From: Russula earlei
Lineage: Eukaryota; Basidiomycota; Agaricomycetes; Russulales; Russulaceae
Length of the DNA: 64,000 bases
Assembly (NCBI GenBank): GCA_025769875.1
Contig: JAGFNK010000001.1
Span: 372,001 to 436,000, forward strand
Reading direction: 5' to 3'
Positions within the stretch are counted from its first letter, which is position 1; each line of letters opens with the position of its first letter. Positions 44,196-54,378 of the stretch are shown one piece after another. The notes beneath the pieces were generated by a model. That model saw nothing but the letters and a program-made list of their open reading frames with translations, did no database searches and had not been told where the DNA came from. Made by a program: the position numbers and the translations under genes.

Positions 44196-45958
44196 ATGTC
44201 CCTTAACCACCACCTCTCCGCTCTTCGGTTTCACATTCAATCCACGCCCGCCACCTTTTCCCCGAGATTGGGCACCGTAACACTCTGCCGACTGGCGGAG
44301 GATATCTCCATCGACCTCCAGACGCCCGGCCTGATCACCTCCACCTCTCGAGGCGTCGTTCCACACCTTTCCAGCGATCACGTCAGGGTTTCAGACGCTG
44401 TCCGCTGGATACACGTGCCCTTTGAGTCCTTGTGAGTGTGTGTGCCTCGCCACTACGCTCGGAGACCAGGTCATCTCAATCTGCCTGTGCCCTGCCAAAC
44501 TGGCAGCCTGGAACTTTCTCCCCCACTTCCCACCCTTCATCCCGGCCCATATCCGTCCCACGCATGCCTCGGTCTTCGCCCAAATCGACACGTACTCACC
44601 ATGTCGCTGAGGGACCCCGCGGACGATAGAGACATGCCCCCGAATGGCAATGACTTTGTCTCCGCGCTCTGTTTGCGCGGCGTACGCAAGGTCCAACCGT
44701 GCTCCTTAATGTCACCTCCTTTTCTTCGCGCGGCTCATCTTCCCCGCAGGTAACGCCAAACGAATGGAGGGATTATACCCTGTCCGCGCAGCCGGATGTT
44801 CTCGTCGCCCTTTCCGATGTCCCTCTTACATCCGGCCCACACTCACAAAAGCGGATAACAAAGAGCATCGAGCGCTCCGCATCCTGGTTGGCAAACCTCC
44901 TTCGACCTCTCCCAGGCCGACACGTTTCCGCCGGCGCCGCGTCCCATCTTCTAAACGTGCTCGTTCATATGGCCGGCGGCATCGCCCCCAAGGCGAGGCA
45001 GGCGTTCTCCCGGTCCTTGCTGGAGCCTCTTTTCGATAAGGAAGCGGAAGCGATCCGGCCTCTGAACAACCTCGATCAAGGCGTGGCGGGCTACACCTTT
45101 GACCTCGCGCCCTTGCGCAAGTCTCTTTCCCCGGATGCTCCTCGTCCTGCGCCAACGGGGGGTCTCGGGGCAGGAATCGATCCATTCTCCGTTCCACCTG
45201 CGCCTTCTGTCACCGCGCAGATTATCTCTTTGATCCGAACCTCGCTCGAGCCTCTCCCCGCGACCAAGCCACGCGTTGTGCACTCTGCGGGCTCCCCCCA
45301 TGAGATCCTCGCGCTCATCCGGGACATCGGGATCGATCTCTTTGACGCTCACTGGGCACAACGTGCCGCGGACGTTGGCGTGGCTCTCGATTTCGTTTTC
45401 CCAGCTCCCGCGGATATATCCGGCCCAGCACCCCGCGAGATTGGACATAACTTTTACGACGAGCGTTATTCACACGACTTTTCACCCTTCGCCGATGCCT
45501 TGCGAAGCTGCACTGCTGATCAACTTGATGAGCGACCCCCGTGCACCTGCATGGCTTGTGCTCCCTCGCGGCCAAGCGAGCCCCTGAAACATAGTAGGGT
45601 GGACGAAGCCCCCCCGCTGCATGCGCCTGTGCCTTACACGCGCGCATACGTGCACCATCTGCTTCACACGCACGAAATGTCTGCCCACACGCTCCTCGCG
45701 TTGCACAACCTCGCCGTACTCGACACGTTTTTCGCCGGCGTGCGACGTGTTCTGTCTGAGCGGCCCGCGGCGTTGTCCCAGGAGATCAGACAGTTTGAGC
45801 AAACGTATGACGGGAAGCTCGGCGTACTCGCTGAGGCGAAGAAGGCTTGGACCGAGGTTAACCTTGCGCGCGGTAAAGGCAGGTTGGCGCGGGAGAGGGA
45901 GAGGGAGAAGCAGAGGCAGAGGCAAGACACGCTGGGGACAGCAGTCGAGCTAAATTAA
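44196..45958 (+). CDS. QTRT2: Queuine tRNA-ribosyltransferase accessory subunit 2
   Basis: Non-catalytic partner of QTRT1; the heterodimer swaps guanine 34 for queuine in GUN-anticodon tRNAs. Family blocks: IDLQTPGLITSTSRGVVPHL near the N-terminus, HVLTMSLRDPADDRDMPPNG, FVSALCLRGVRKVTPNEWRD, YTLSAQPDVLVALSDVPLTS, IGIDLFDAHWAQRAADVGVA, HDFSPFADALRSCTADQLDE. The zinc site of the TGT fold is complete: CTCMAC plus a His about 30 residues on within AYVHHLLHTHEMSAHTLLAL. Two introns, both in the first 190 codons (GTGAGTGTG after FES; GTCCAACC after GVRK). The charged C-terminal tail is Arg/Glu-rich. Its presence implies queuosine-modified tRNA in this fungus, as in fission yeast. Confidence 0.9.
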
Positions 45959-46056
45959 CAATAGATAAGAACTGCCTACAACTGAACGATGCTTCTAGTT
46001 GACCACGTGTGTGAACGAAACGGGGATAAAAAAAATAGCTCCTGTGCTTTTGAGGC

Positions 46057-46991
46057 TCAACTCTTCCCCAAAGTGCCGACGACGGCGACGGCCATGAAGA
46101 GTCCGATAAGCTGCACTGCCCTCCCGAGCCCAGAGACGCGATTGACGCGGTCCAACTCGGTCTCCTTCCAACCCGTACGTGGAGGGCGGTAGTTTGACGT
46201 ATGGCCAGCCGCCGTTCGGCGAGCATGTGGATCGCTCGACTCGAACGGCCGCGAACGCGGTTGATGTTGGTGATGGTGATGGGGGTGGGACGGGTGGTGG
46301 GCGTGTAGGTTCGAGCCTGGAGGAGGACGGCGGCGGCGCTCCCAGGCATAGTTCGCGCTCCGGCGTCGCGCGTCGTTCGCCGTCGCGTAATGAGAGTATG
46401 GAGGGGGCGGTTGATAGTGATGGTGGGGGCCGCCGCCGCTCGATGCGGCGAGAGAACGGTCGTACGACCGTCTTGAACCGCTCTCGCGTGAGCCAGATCC
46501 GGAAGAGCGGGGCAACAAGGGGGGGGGGGGGCTCACCGTTTCCTGTCGTCTCCGAGGACTGCGTACGCCTCGCTGAACACGAGGAATTTCTCCCGTGCAA
46601 GCGGGTCGTCGTTTATGTCGGGGTGGAACTGCTTGCTCAACTAGCGAACATGTGGGGGGGGGAAGGAGAGTTTCTCGATATCAGCCGTCGCCTCGCCCGA
46701 TTTCGGCGGGAACAAAGAAGTGCTTTTAAATTAATTTGTGGTGGTCTGGGGACGTCGTACCTTGTAGTAGGCGGACTAGGGTGGGCGCGTGAGGCGCCGC
46801 TAGAGTGAGTTTTGGCAGAAAATGCTGACCTTGATCTGACTCTTGCTTGCGTTCCTCGGGATGGACAGGGCATCATAATGGTTCTCAGCGTGGTGCGCCC
46901 GCATGGCGGAAAATGTCCGCCGCGGTCGAGACGCAAGCGACCCAGTGGCGCCGGCACCTTTCCTGAGAAGGGCGCCCAAATGCGAGTGCAT
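46057..46991 (-). CDS. Mitochondrial-type DnaJ protein with C-terminal membrane anchor
   Basis: Hsp70 co-chaperone. The N-terminus [20 protein letters not shown], then [13 protein letters not shown], is basic and acid-free, like a mitochondrial presequence. J domain: [58 protein letters not shown], with the essential HPD triplet. Exon 1 is 46991-46830; the five residues SAYYK come from a 15-nt microexon (46775-46761); exon 3 is 46640-46537. After the J domain come a His/Pro/Ser-rich linker and a single hydrophobic segment [18 protein letters not shown] at the very C-terminus. Layout resembles small membrane-anchored mitochondrial J proteins (Jid1 type), but orthology is not proven. A G run at 46519-46531 lies in the last intron. 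Confidence 0.82.
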
Positions 46992-47403
46992 GACTCTGTG
47001 AGTGATGAGGCGGAAACGCGGAGACGATCGATCCCCAAGGAGAGGAGAGTCAGAGTGATGATGAGATCGTTGCTGCGGCCTGCTCAGCCCACACTCACAG
47101 CCACGAAGAACAGATTAGATAAGATCGGAGACTTTGACAAACGACCGCACACCCTTTCTCTTGCTACAGCGTCTCAAAATTTCTTCATAAGCGACTTTGT
47201 AAGAACGACGCGTCATCTTGGAAGCGAAAATGAGTCTCTTGTTCGCTCACGGAAAGGAAAGAAAGCAAAAACAAAAAGTTCCGATGCGGACGACCACGTG
47301 ACATTTGGCTGACCAATCTCGAACTCCAAAGGCAGCAAAGACTGAAAAGGCGCTGCACCGACGCTCAAACCCCCTTCACTCCACTTTACCCGTAACCACC
47401 GTC
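46992..47403. promoter_or_regulatory. Divergent promoter between the DnaJ gene and RAD6
   Basis: 412 bp separate the two ATGs. No coding signal. A pyrimidine-rich stretch (47370-47395) lies just before the RAD6 start. Confidence 0.5.
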
Positions 47404-48018
47404 ATGGTTAGTTCAGTCTGCTTGTCCCGCATGGAATTTCTGCTTACGATCCATTCTATCCTCAGTCAACCAACTGCCGGCGACGTCTCATCCGTGATTT
47501 TAAGCGGCTTTCAAGCGACCCACCCGGTGGGATCTCAGGCAGCCCATGTCCTGATAATATCATGTTATGGAATGCGGTAATTTTCGGCCCTGGTGCGTCC
47601 CATCCTGACGAATCGCATCCACTGTCGTCCTTACGCTGCTTCCTGCGCAGCGGATACACCGTTCGAAGACGGCACTTTCAAGCTCTTGTTGACGTTTGAG
47701 GAGTCTTACCCGAATAAGCCGCCGACGGTGAAGTTCCTCTCGCGGATGTTCCATCCAAACGTGTACGCGAATGGAGAGCTCTGCCTCGACATACTCCAGA
47801 ATCGATGGTCGCCAACGTACGATGTCGCCGCCATACTCACCTCCATACAAAGCTTGCTCCACGACCCTAACCCGAACAGCCCCGCAAACGCCGAGGCCGC
47901 ACAGCTGTATCGCGAAAACATGAAGGAGTACGTGCGCCGCGTGCGAGCGACGGTGGAGGACAGTTGGCTGGAGGACGACGAGAAGGAGGCCGCAGGAGTC
48001 GAGATGGAAGCTGAGTGA
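47404..48018 (+). CDS. RAD6: Ubiquitin-conjugating enzyme Rad6/Ubc2
   Basis: E2 enzyme that ubiquitylates PCNA and histone H2B with Rad18 and Bre1. The coding first exon is the ATG alone (47404-47406); the intron GTTAGT...CTCAG ends at 47465; exon 2 reads [42 protein letters not shown]. After a second intron: [60 protein letters not shown] (active-site Cys in ELCLDIL), [20 protein letters not shown]. The C-terminus is acidic ([18 protein letters not shown]), as in yeast Rad6 and unlike the short mammalian forms. Near 164 residues. Very secure call. Confidence 0.95.
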
Positions 48019-48438
48019 AGAACTGCGCCGGCGTACTTGTTCCTCACGTTACGGGTGTGTTTCATCTGTGGGAAGTTGGGTGAAGGTTTTTCATTCGTGT
48101 GGGTGTGGGCGGATCATGCGACTGCATCCACACTGTTGTTCTCGACGTTCCACTCCTCGTCAGTTTTGTTCTCATGATTCATTCTCAAGGCCTCAAGTCC
48201 CAGGGGCGCCATTCTACCAACACGGACGTTTATGCAGAATTTTGTCTCAAGTTACATATTCATTACTCTCTTCAGTTGCTGTTTTCTTTAGGATAGTGTC
48301 AATAATCACTTTTGCTGTCGATTACCATCCAATTTTTTACTCCCTAAGTCAGTCATCACGTGATGTGAACACGTCAAGCTCACGCGCCTTGTTAATACCG
48401 AGTCAAATTCAAGAATCTCAGTGGTCGTCCCTCGGAAA
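48019..48438. other. Intergenic, no gene seen
   Basis: 420 bp of RAD6 3' flank and promoter of the next gene. Nothing coding or structured was noticed. Confidence 0.5.
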
Positions 48439-50053
48439 ATGGTTACCACTCCCTCGATAGCTGCAGATCATGAAGCGAAGCGTCAGAGAATCACCATAGA
48501 AAGGGCAAAGGTCGTAAACGTGAGCATATCGCCCCCTGTCATCGGCATCTTACCTGACAGCCTGCTCTCTTGTCTGTCCTCGTCCCAGCTCTCAAAGCAG
48601 CTGCAGATACGGCTACAGTATGCTCGTCTCAAGGTAGAGCACGGATGGGTGCGTTTTCTCCTGCATCTAGGCAGTGTCGTTCAGAGCCCGCGCTCATCCA
48701 TCATCCCATATGCCTAGCAACGCCAGTCCCTAAATGAGGTGGAGAACTTGTATTTCCGTCACTCCACACTCAAGGGAAAATCGAAAGCGCCGGCACCGTC
48801 CTCGTCCTCGTCTGCACGTCCTTCGTCTTCGCTATGCGCCGCGATATCATCGCCATTGACCGCTAGCGGACCATCCCCGAAAGCCGCATCGGCCTCCTCG
48901 CGGACGACAAAAGGCGCCAAGGTGGCCCCTGAAGCAAACCAGGCTGCTGCGCCCCCTGCGTCTGCCCCTTCGCCTCCGCCCACCGTCTTTGTCTCTTCAC
49001 CGCCGCCTGCTGCCGTCGCCGTCGAGTCCCCCCGTGGATCCCCACCGTTGCAACTGTCCACTCCCGCGAAAAGCGCCTCGCCATATGCCACCACGCGGGG
49101 CACGCCGACGCCTAGCGGTGGAACGCCGACGCAGATGCAGGTGTCCGAAGGTTCTTCTACGAGATCGGCGACGCTCTCTCCTTCCGCTCTTTCCGCATTC
49201 ACGCAAAGTCACCCCGTCGCACAGCAGCAGCTCTCGTCCGCGGCGACGATGGACTTTTCGTCCCTCTCTCCCTTCGTGACGACCCCCTCCTTCTCCAGCA
49301 CCAACTCCTCGATCGCCGCGCCGTCCTCCTTCGTCTCTCCCGTGCCGCCCTCCCCGTTCTCCCCGCCGACGCTCGCGTACCTCCCTTCGCCTTTCGCCCC
49401 GCCCCCTTCCTCGTCCGCTCCCATTCCCTCCGCTCCATCTTTACCCATGTCTCAGTTCGCGACGACCTCCTATCCGGTGGCGATGCCCGCCCCCGACGTG
49501 TCCGCTTCTCTCTCGACCTTCTCTCTGACTCAGCAGTCCGCCTTTCCCTCCCACGTGCAGACGCCTCATCCTCCTTCTCCAACGCCGACGCCGACGCCTG
49601 CATCCGTCTCCACCATAATCCAACCTGCCCCCGCGCCATCACTTCCTCCAACGCCCACAGCACCTCCGTCCACCGCATCCAAGCGAACACGTTCACCCGC
49701 ACCCCCCGGCCCCCGCCGCCCCGGCGCATCCACAAAAAAAGCCTCCACCGCCGTCCACGGCGACCCACCCGCCCGCGCGGCCGCCCTCGTCCTTTCGCCC
49801 GTCCAAGACGTTCGACATACCCACCGCGCCAGGACCGGCAGTCGTCACGTCGGCGGGCGCGGGCGCGGGCGCGCAAGACGCCGCCTCCTTGCTCACGTAC
49901 GACTCGTTTTGGAGCTCGCACTCCTCCGCCGCGGGTGGCTGGCGCAGGGCGGTCGCGAACAGCGGTGGCATCGCGGCGAGCACGTCTACTCCGTCCGCGG
50001 CCGCCCCCGCCGGGCTCGGACTGGGACTAGGAGACAGCAGCGCTAAGGCCTGA
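48439..50053 (+). CDS. Ser/Pro/Thr-rich protein with conserved N-terminal helix, function unknown
   Basis: Three small exons give MVTTPSIAADHEAKRQRITI, ERAK, LSKQLQIRLQYARLKVEHGW, QRQSLNEVENLYFRHSTLKG. This amphipathic block looks conserved (I believe similar N-termini occur in other Agaricomycete hypotheticals, but cannot name a family) and is followed by about 350 residues of low-complexity Ser/Pro/Ala, probably disordered. The KRQR is a possible nuclear signal. The C-terminus in the correct frame reads PSKTFDIPTAPGPAVVTSAG, then LLTYDSFWSSHSSAAGGWRR. To reach it, the seven-A run at 49734-49740 must lose or gain a base; without that correction the protein ends in a long Arg-rich artefact. 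Could be a transcriptional co-regulator; no direct evidence. Confidence 0.6.
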
Positions 50054-50633
50054 AACGCGGCGCACATGCTCTGTGTGCTGCCTGCGCACGCATGATGGAT
50101 GGATGAGCTTTATCTCTGCTCCTTTTACATGACATCTCAACTCGATACTATTTTTTTTTTTTTTGCATTCTGATACTCTCTTACCCGTCATCGTGATCAC
50201 AATGTTGGTCATCAATGCGAAACACTAGGCAACGACTTTTTACCCCTCGTGCGTGATGGCGAAAGCATCTGGTTGGACGACTTGAATTATCAGAGCTCTA
50301 CATACACACGCGTGACAAAAATCCATAACACCATCCGAAACTTAGGGTTTCATCGTCTGCTCCAGAGTGGAAGATGAAGCGCGGAGGCTCTGGAGACCGA
50401 CCAGGGCCGTATATATACAACGTGAGATCGTTCCAGTCATCAGATCCTGAGGAAAATGTTGGCCGAACCAAAGAAACAATATTGAACAGGATAAGTTGTA
50501 ATGTGGAAGGGTTCAAAAGACACAGGGTATGGCATATAAAAGATGGGGTTAAAGTACGTCTAGCCGAATAAATTGGAAATGCAAACGGGGCAGGAAAGAG
50601 AAAGTTGGCATCTAGCCAGTGAACAAACGAATT
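50054..50633. other. Intergenic between convergent genes
   Basis: Shared 3' flank of the Ser/Pro-rich gene and DGK1. A 14-base T run lies at 50151-50164. No gene recognised; the open frame at 50374-50571 (+) matches nothing. Confidence 0.5.
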
Positions 50634-52032
50634 TCAAGAGCTGAACCAACTGAAGAGTTTGAGAAATCCCCAGATAAACCCACCAGAGATGATCGGTAAT
50701 GTGAGATTATCATCAAGTTGGGCAAGATCTATTTTATTTGCTCACGTCAGATCATTACCTCGACGACACAAAAAAAAATCACTCACCTAACGCTTCTGCT
50801 ATGCCCGTCACGAGGCCAGAAACAACGCTTATTATGGTCAGACCCACCCGGCCTCCGGTGACGAAGCCCGAGAAGCCAGCATAACGCAGGATAGCCCTGA
50901 CGCTCTCCCCCAAGGAGCTGTGGTCGACACCCGGACCGGAAACACCGGATGTCCAATCCCAGGCAGGATCGACGCCATGGACAGCTGGCACGAGCCAGCT
51001 CCAGAAGAAGAAAACGATCGCAGCACCGGTAACAGAAGCAGCGAGGAAACCGGCAAGGGACTTGCGCGGAGCCAGAGGGAGGCCAAGAATGGGGACGCGT
51101 GAAGGAAGGGGTGGGGTGCGAGAGCCCCAAAGGCGACCAAATGTGGAAGCGGCGGTGTCCGCCCAAGCGAGGCTGTGGGTACAGGTCAGGTAAGGGCGGA
51201 ACAGGGTGTTGAATAAGTGGCAACTCACATCATGATAGAAATTACGGCGACATCTACAGGATATAGTGAGAGTACAAAAATCACACCGATGATGTACCAT
51301 ATCACGCCATTGCTGTGTTTCTACAAGATCAACAAGGGAAAGGCATCGTTCACTATTGGGAACAAAAAAGATGGAAGGGTTGCAATGTTGACGTACTTTC
51401 TCGCTCTCACGCATGAGGAAGCCGAAGGCTCTTTCATAGGTCCGCTCGAAAGGGGGATAATTGAGTCGGAGGATATCGGCAGGGACGATGATGAGCATGG
51501 CGCTGGAGAGTACTACTACTACCCGTTGTGATGAACCGTGAGAGGCATAGAGATAAAGAGTCAGAAAACCTAGAATGGAACAGTCAGTGCCGGCCTGAAA
51601 AAAGGAGGTCGCGCCACCAAGTGCCACATGATGGAGTTATGCATGCAAAATCACACGACAACAAGACGCACCGATGGATGAATGTAGGACTTTGCGTGGT
51701 ATCTCCCAGTCAATCTTTTTCGCATTCTCCGTCGATGACGTTGTCGCATCTTGATGAGCGATGCCGTTGGCAAGAGTACTGCCGTTGAGGGCACGCTCGA
51801 GGGCCTCGTCTACGTCTGCGAGCTTGACAGCATCGGATACGAAGCCTATCGATTTACGTTGGCGGCGGGAAGGGCGGCGCTTCGACTCGCCATTTGAGAC
51901 ATGCTGCGGTGTCGTGAAAGCAATTTTCGGGGATGGTGAACGCGTTAGGGAACGAGACCGCGATGAACGAAGTGAGGGGGTGGAATCAGAGTGTGAGGTG
52001 AGGGTGAAGGCGTCGTTAGCAGGAATTGACAT
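50634..52032 (-). CDS. DGK1: CTP-dependent diacylglycerol kinase Dgk1
   Basis: ER membrane enzyme making phosphatidate from diacylglycerol with CTP, opposing the lipin Pah1. N-terminal Ser-rich region with RSRSLTRSPSPKIAF and a basic stretch RRPSRRQRKSIGF; then the conserved CTP-transferase domain: DWEIPRKVLHSSIGFLTLYL, MLIIVPADILRLNYPPFERT, YERAFGFLMRESEK, NGVIWYIIGVIFVLSLYPVD, SIMMLAWADTAASTFGRLWG, GLPLAPRKSLAGFLAASVTG, VSGLVTGIAEALDLAQLDDN and LTLPIISGGFIWGFLKLF. About six hydrophobic spans. The last exon (down to 50634) is reached through an intron beginning GTGAGTGATTTT; without it the protein would stop early after EALGE. Start chosen at the ATG opening MSIPANDAF. Confidence 0.92.
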
Positions 52033-52597
52033 TAGTAAGAAGTTTCTGAGGGCAGATGTTGTGAGTAGAGGAGGGGGGGAATTGGAAGAAGAAGGATGGA
52101 AACGAAGAAAATATTGATAATGAGGTCCAACCACAGCCAGGTCGGACACTTGCTGATATAAGCACCCCATCTCACATCGCCTCATTCATCGCTCCACGCA
52201 CTGCCACTGACCGAGGAGACCTCCTCGACCTCGATAACACCTCGAAACAAGCGAGGTGACATTGTACTCGGGGCATTCGGGATGTTTTCATAGCCGTTTG
52301 CATTGTAGTTTGGCTGAGCCTCTGTCACCGCCACCGCTTCGCAGCGCAGTGTTGCACGGCCGTTAGGCCCAAAATCAACACCCTTCGAACGCCCACGCAT
52401 CATATCTCGCATCCCAGTAGCCTAAAAATGACTACGGTCCTTGATGGCACCAGGGATTAGAGACACCAGCCAACTTCGATGTCACGGCGGGGAAAGGGCG
52501 GAAGCATGACCACACTCATATGTTTTGTTTTTGGAAAAATGCACATGGCATGGGCTGGTTTGGAAAATATCAAATTACAAACAAGTCGTCGTCGAAC
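52033..52597. other. Intergenic; one small unassigned open frame
   Basis: 565 bp between the DGK1 start and the RPS17 stop, both on the minus strand. A 76-codon open frame on the minus strand (52412-52182, MRDMMRGRSKGVDFGPNG...) has no recognisable domain and may be chance. Otherwise nothing. Confidence 0.4.
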
Positions 52598-53250
52598 TCA
52601 TGCACGACCAGCACCAGGTACCGTCCGCCGCTCCCTCCGAGGGCCACGTTCAGGCGCGGCTATTACAGGGTTTTCAACCTGGACTGGGATCGACTCGAAG
52701 TTCAGTGACTTGAGGAGGTCCTAAATACACAGTCAGAAATGTTCACATCCAGAAGGGCCAAGTGGTAAAAGACGAACCTTGGTGTCAGGATCGACGGTAA
52801 GACCGCCTGAAGCAGTTGTGTCGAGAGCAGAGATTTCTGGGACGTAGTTGTCCTTCCGCTCACGTTCCTCTTCTTGAAGCTTGAATGAAATTCCGCGAAC
52901 TGGGCCGCGCTGAATGCGCTTCATCAAGTGGGTAGTGAACCCAGAGATCTTGTTGCGCAGGCGTTTTGAGGGAACAACAGCCTAGGGTGCAGCTCATCAA
53001 CGCGTTAGAACGTAGCAGTATTGGCTGTACGGACAACTTCATCGATGATCCGCTTGTTAGTGTGAAAATCGAGGGTAAGGCGGGGGTAGCTGGAGGCAAA
53101 TGAGCAATCAGCAGTCTCACAACAGAGAGAAAGCTCACTATTTCTCGATGAGGATACGCGAAGCCCTCTTTGTGGTCTTGGTACGAACTCGGCCCTGCAG
53201 AAAACAGTAAACGATATTTTACCATGAAAATGATTGACATTGCTGACCAT
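52598..53250 (-). CDS. RPS17: 40S ribosomal protein S17 (eS17)
   Basis: Coding first exon is ATG only (53250-53248), followed by intron GTCAGC...CTGCAG, then [91 protein letters not shown]; after a last intron, [18 protein letters not shown]. All are characteristic of eS17. The ATG-only exon matches the gene structure of the yeast RPS17 genes. Four introns. The tail after [11 protein letters not shown] is Arg/Gly-rich. Divergent from RPS22 with 276 bp between start codons. Confidence 0.94.
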
Positions 53251-53526
53251 ATTGGTGGCGAATCGAGTCTTTAGGGTCTCAGTCTCAGCCTGCGAAAGTG
53301 AGGATGAGTGGCCGATTGGAAGGATGAACTGTACAGTTTTTCAGCCACCAAACAGCCTCACTTGAGAATAACTATACTTCAATCTCATCGTCAGCTTTTA
53401 ACACGCTTGTCGCCTTCTTCAAGGTAAATAGCTCGTCTTGACTCACGTCGTCGGTGACGTGACACTCAGACGGGCGGGCATGGGCTTACTCCTTTTCTCA
53501 GAAAGGTCAACCCCTCCGTCTAAGAC
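53251..53526. promoter_or_regulatory. Bidirectional promoter of RPS17 and RPS22
   Basis: 276 bp between two small-subunit ribosomal protein start codons facing away from each other. It contains the palindrome-like TGACGTGACA (53453-53462) and several pyrimidine tracts; a shared control of both genes is likely but inferred from layout only. Confidence 0.6.
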
Positions 53527-54378
53527 ATGGTCCGCGTGTCTGTCCTTGTGCGTTCCTGTCTCCATTCGTGTCCTACCTTGCTAAGGCTACGTCCCACTTT
53601 GCATACAGAACGATTGTCTGGCAAGTTGTGTCCTATGCGTAGTAGAATTCAAGCTGAACGCAAATCTCTGCAGAAAAACATTGTCAATGCTGAGCGTCGT
53701 GGAAAGCGCCAGGTTCTTATTCGCCCGTCCTCAAAGGTCGTGGTGAAATTCCTCAGTGTCATGCAGCGTCATGGTATGCATATACCCTATTTTCATCCTC
53801 TTATTTATCCCCGCAATGGAGACGGGGGTTTGGGGGATGGTAGCCAGCGAGTATCGAACTCGGAGTGATAACTGCGATTGAAGTGGTCGCGCCTCCACCC
53901 CTCTCTCGCTTTAACTCTCCGAAATATGAATGTCCCTCTCCAACCAAACAGCGCATTTCCCTTCATTTATGGATATGGGTTCATAAAGGAGACTACACAT
54001 CCTCATCATTTCTGGCTCAGACTTCATGGCAAAGGCTGACCCGTTGCCATTCTGGCAGGTTACATTGGCGACTTTGATATCATCGATGACCACCGCTCTG
54101 GAAAAATTGTGGTGCAGCTTAACGGGCGGTTAAACAAGACTGGTGTGATTTCACCGCGATTCAATGTGCAGGTCACCCAGATCGAGACTTGGGTCAACTT
54201 GCTTTTACCTGCACGGTCGTTCGGCAAGCTCATCCTGGTGAGTGCCATGGTTTGCCGCTCTTCCATGCCATTTTAGATTCTGATAGCATGTATCAAGACG
54301 ACTTCCTCAGGTATTCTCGATCACGAGGAAGCGCGTCGCAAAAATGTCGGAGGGAAGATTCTTGGCTATGTATATTAA
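53527..54378 (+). CDS. RPS22: 40S ribosomal protein S22/S15A (uS8)
   Basis: Spliced product: MVRVSVL | NDCLA | [119 protein letters not shown]. This is the whole 130-residue uS8 protein. Introns: one after VSVL, one after NDCLA (GTTGTG...CTGCAG), a long one of 285 bp (53774-54058) inside RHG/YIG, and one after KLIL. The long third intron is five times the window's usual intron and may carry an RNA gene. The final codons are TAT GTA TAT TAA. Confidence 0.94.
53774..54058 (+). ncRNA. Possible intronic snoRNA in RPS22 (tentative)
   Basis: 285-bp intron, GTATGC...TGGCAG. In budding yeast an RPS22B intron hosts the H/ACA snoRNA snR44, so position makes a snoRNA plausible. In the sequence I see hairpin-forming stretches (CCCCGC...GCGGGG-like near 53805-53830; GTCCCTCTCC pairing with GGAGAC around 53930-53990), an H-box-like ATATGA and an ACA three bases before TCC (ACTACACATCC near 53995). 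None of this is decisive. Confidence 0.25.

Noticed and set aside
49199..49921. Minus-strand open frame of 240 codons
   Set aside because: Antisense shadow of the Ser/Pro-rich coding region; Arg-rich composition results from the complementary codons.
50779..50800. Early stop of DGK1 after EALGE
   Set aside because: A GT-AG intron there leads to the conserved C-terminus LDDNLTLPIISGG, so the protein is not truncated.
52182..52412. 76-codon minus-strand frame between DGK1 and RPS17
   Set aside because: Possible small protein but without conservation evidence; kept only as a note in the intergenic entry.
53800..53890. tRNA-like B box (GAGTTCGATAC on the minus strand) in the RPS22 intron
   Set aside because: No matching A box, anticodon arm or acceptor stem could be built around it.
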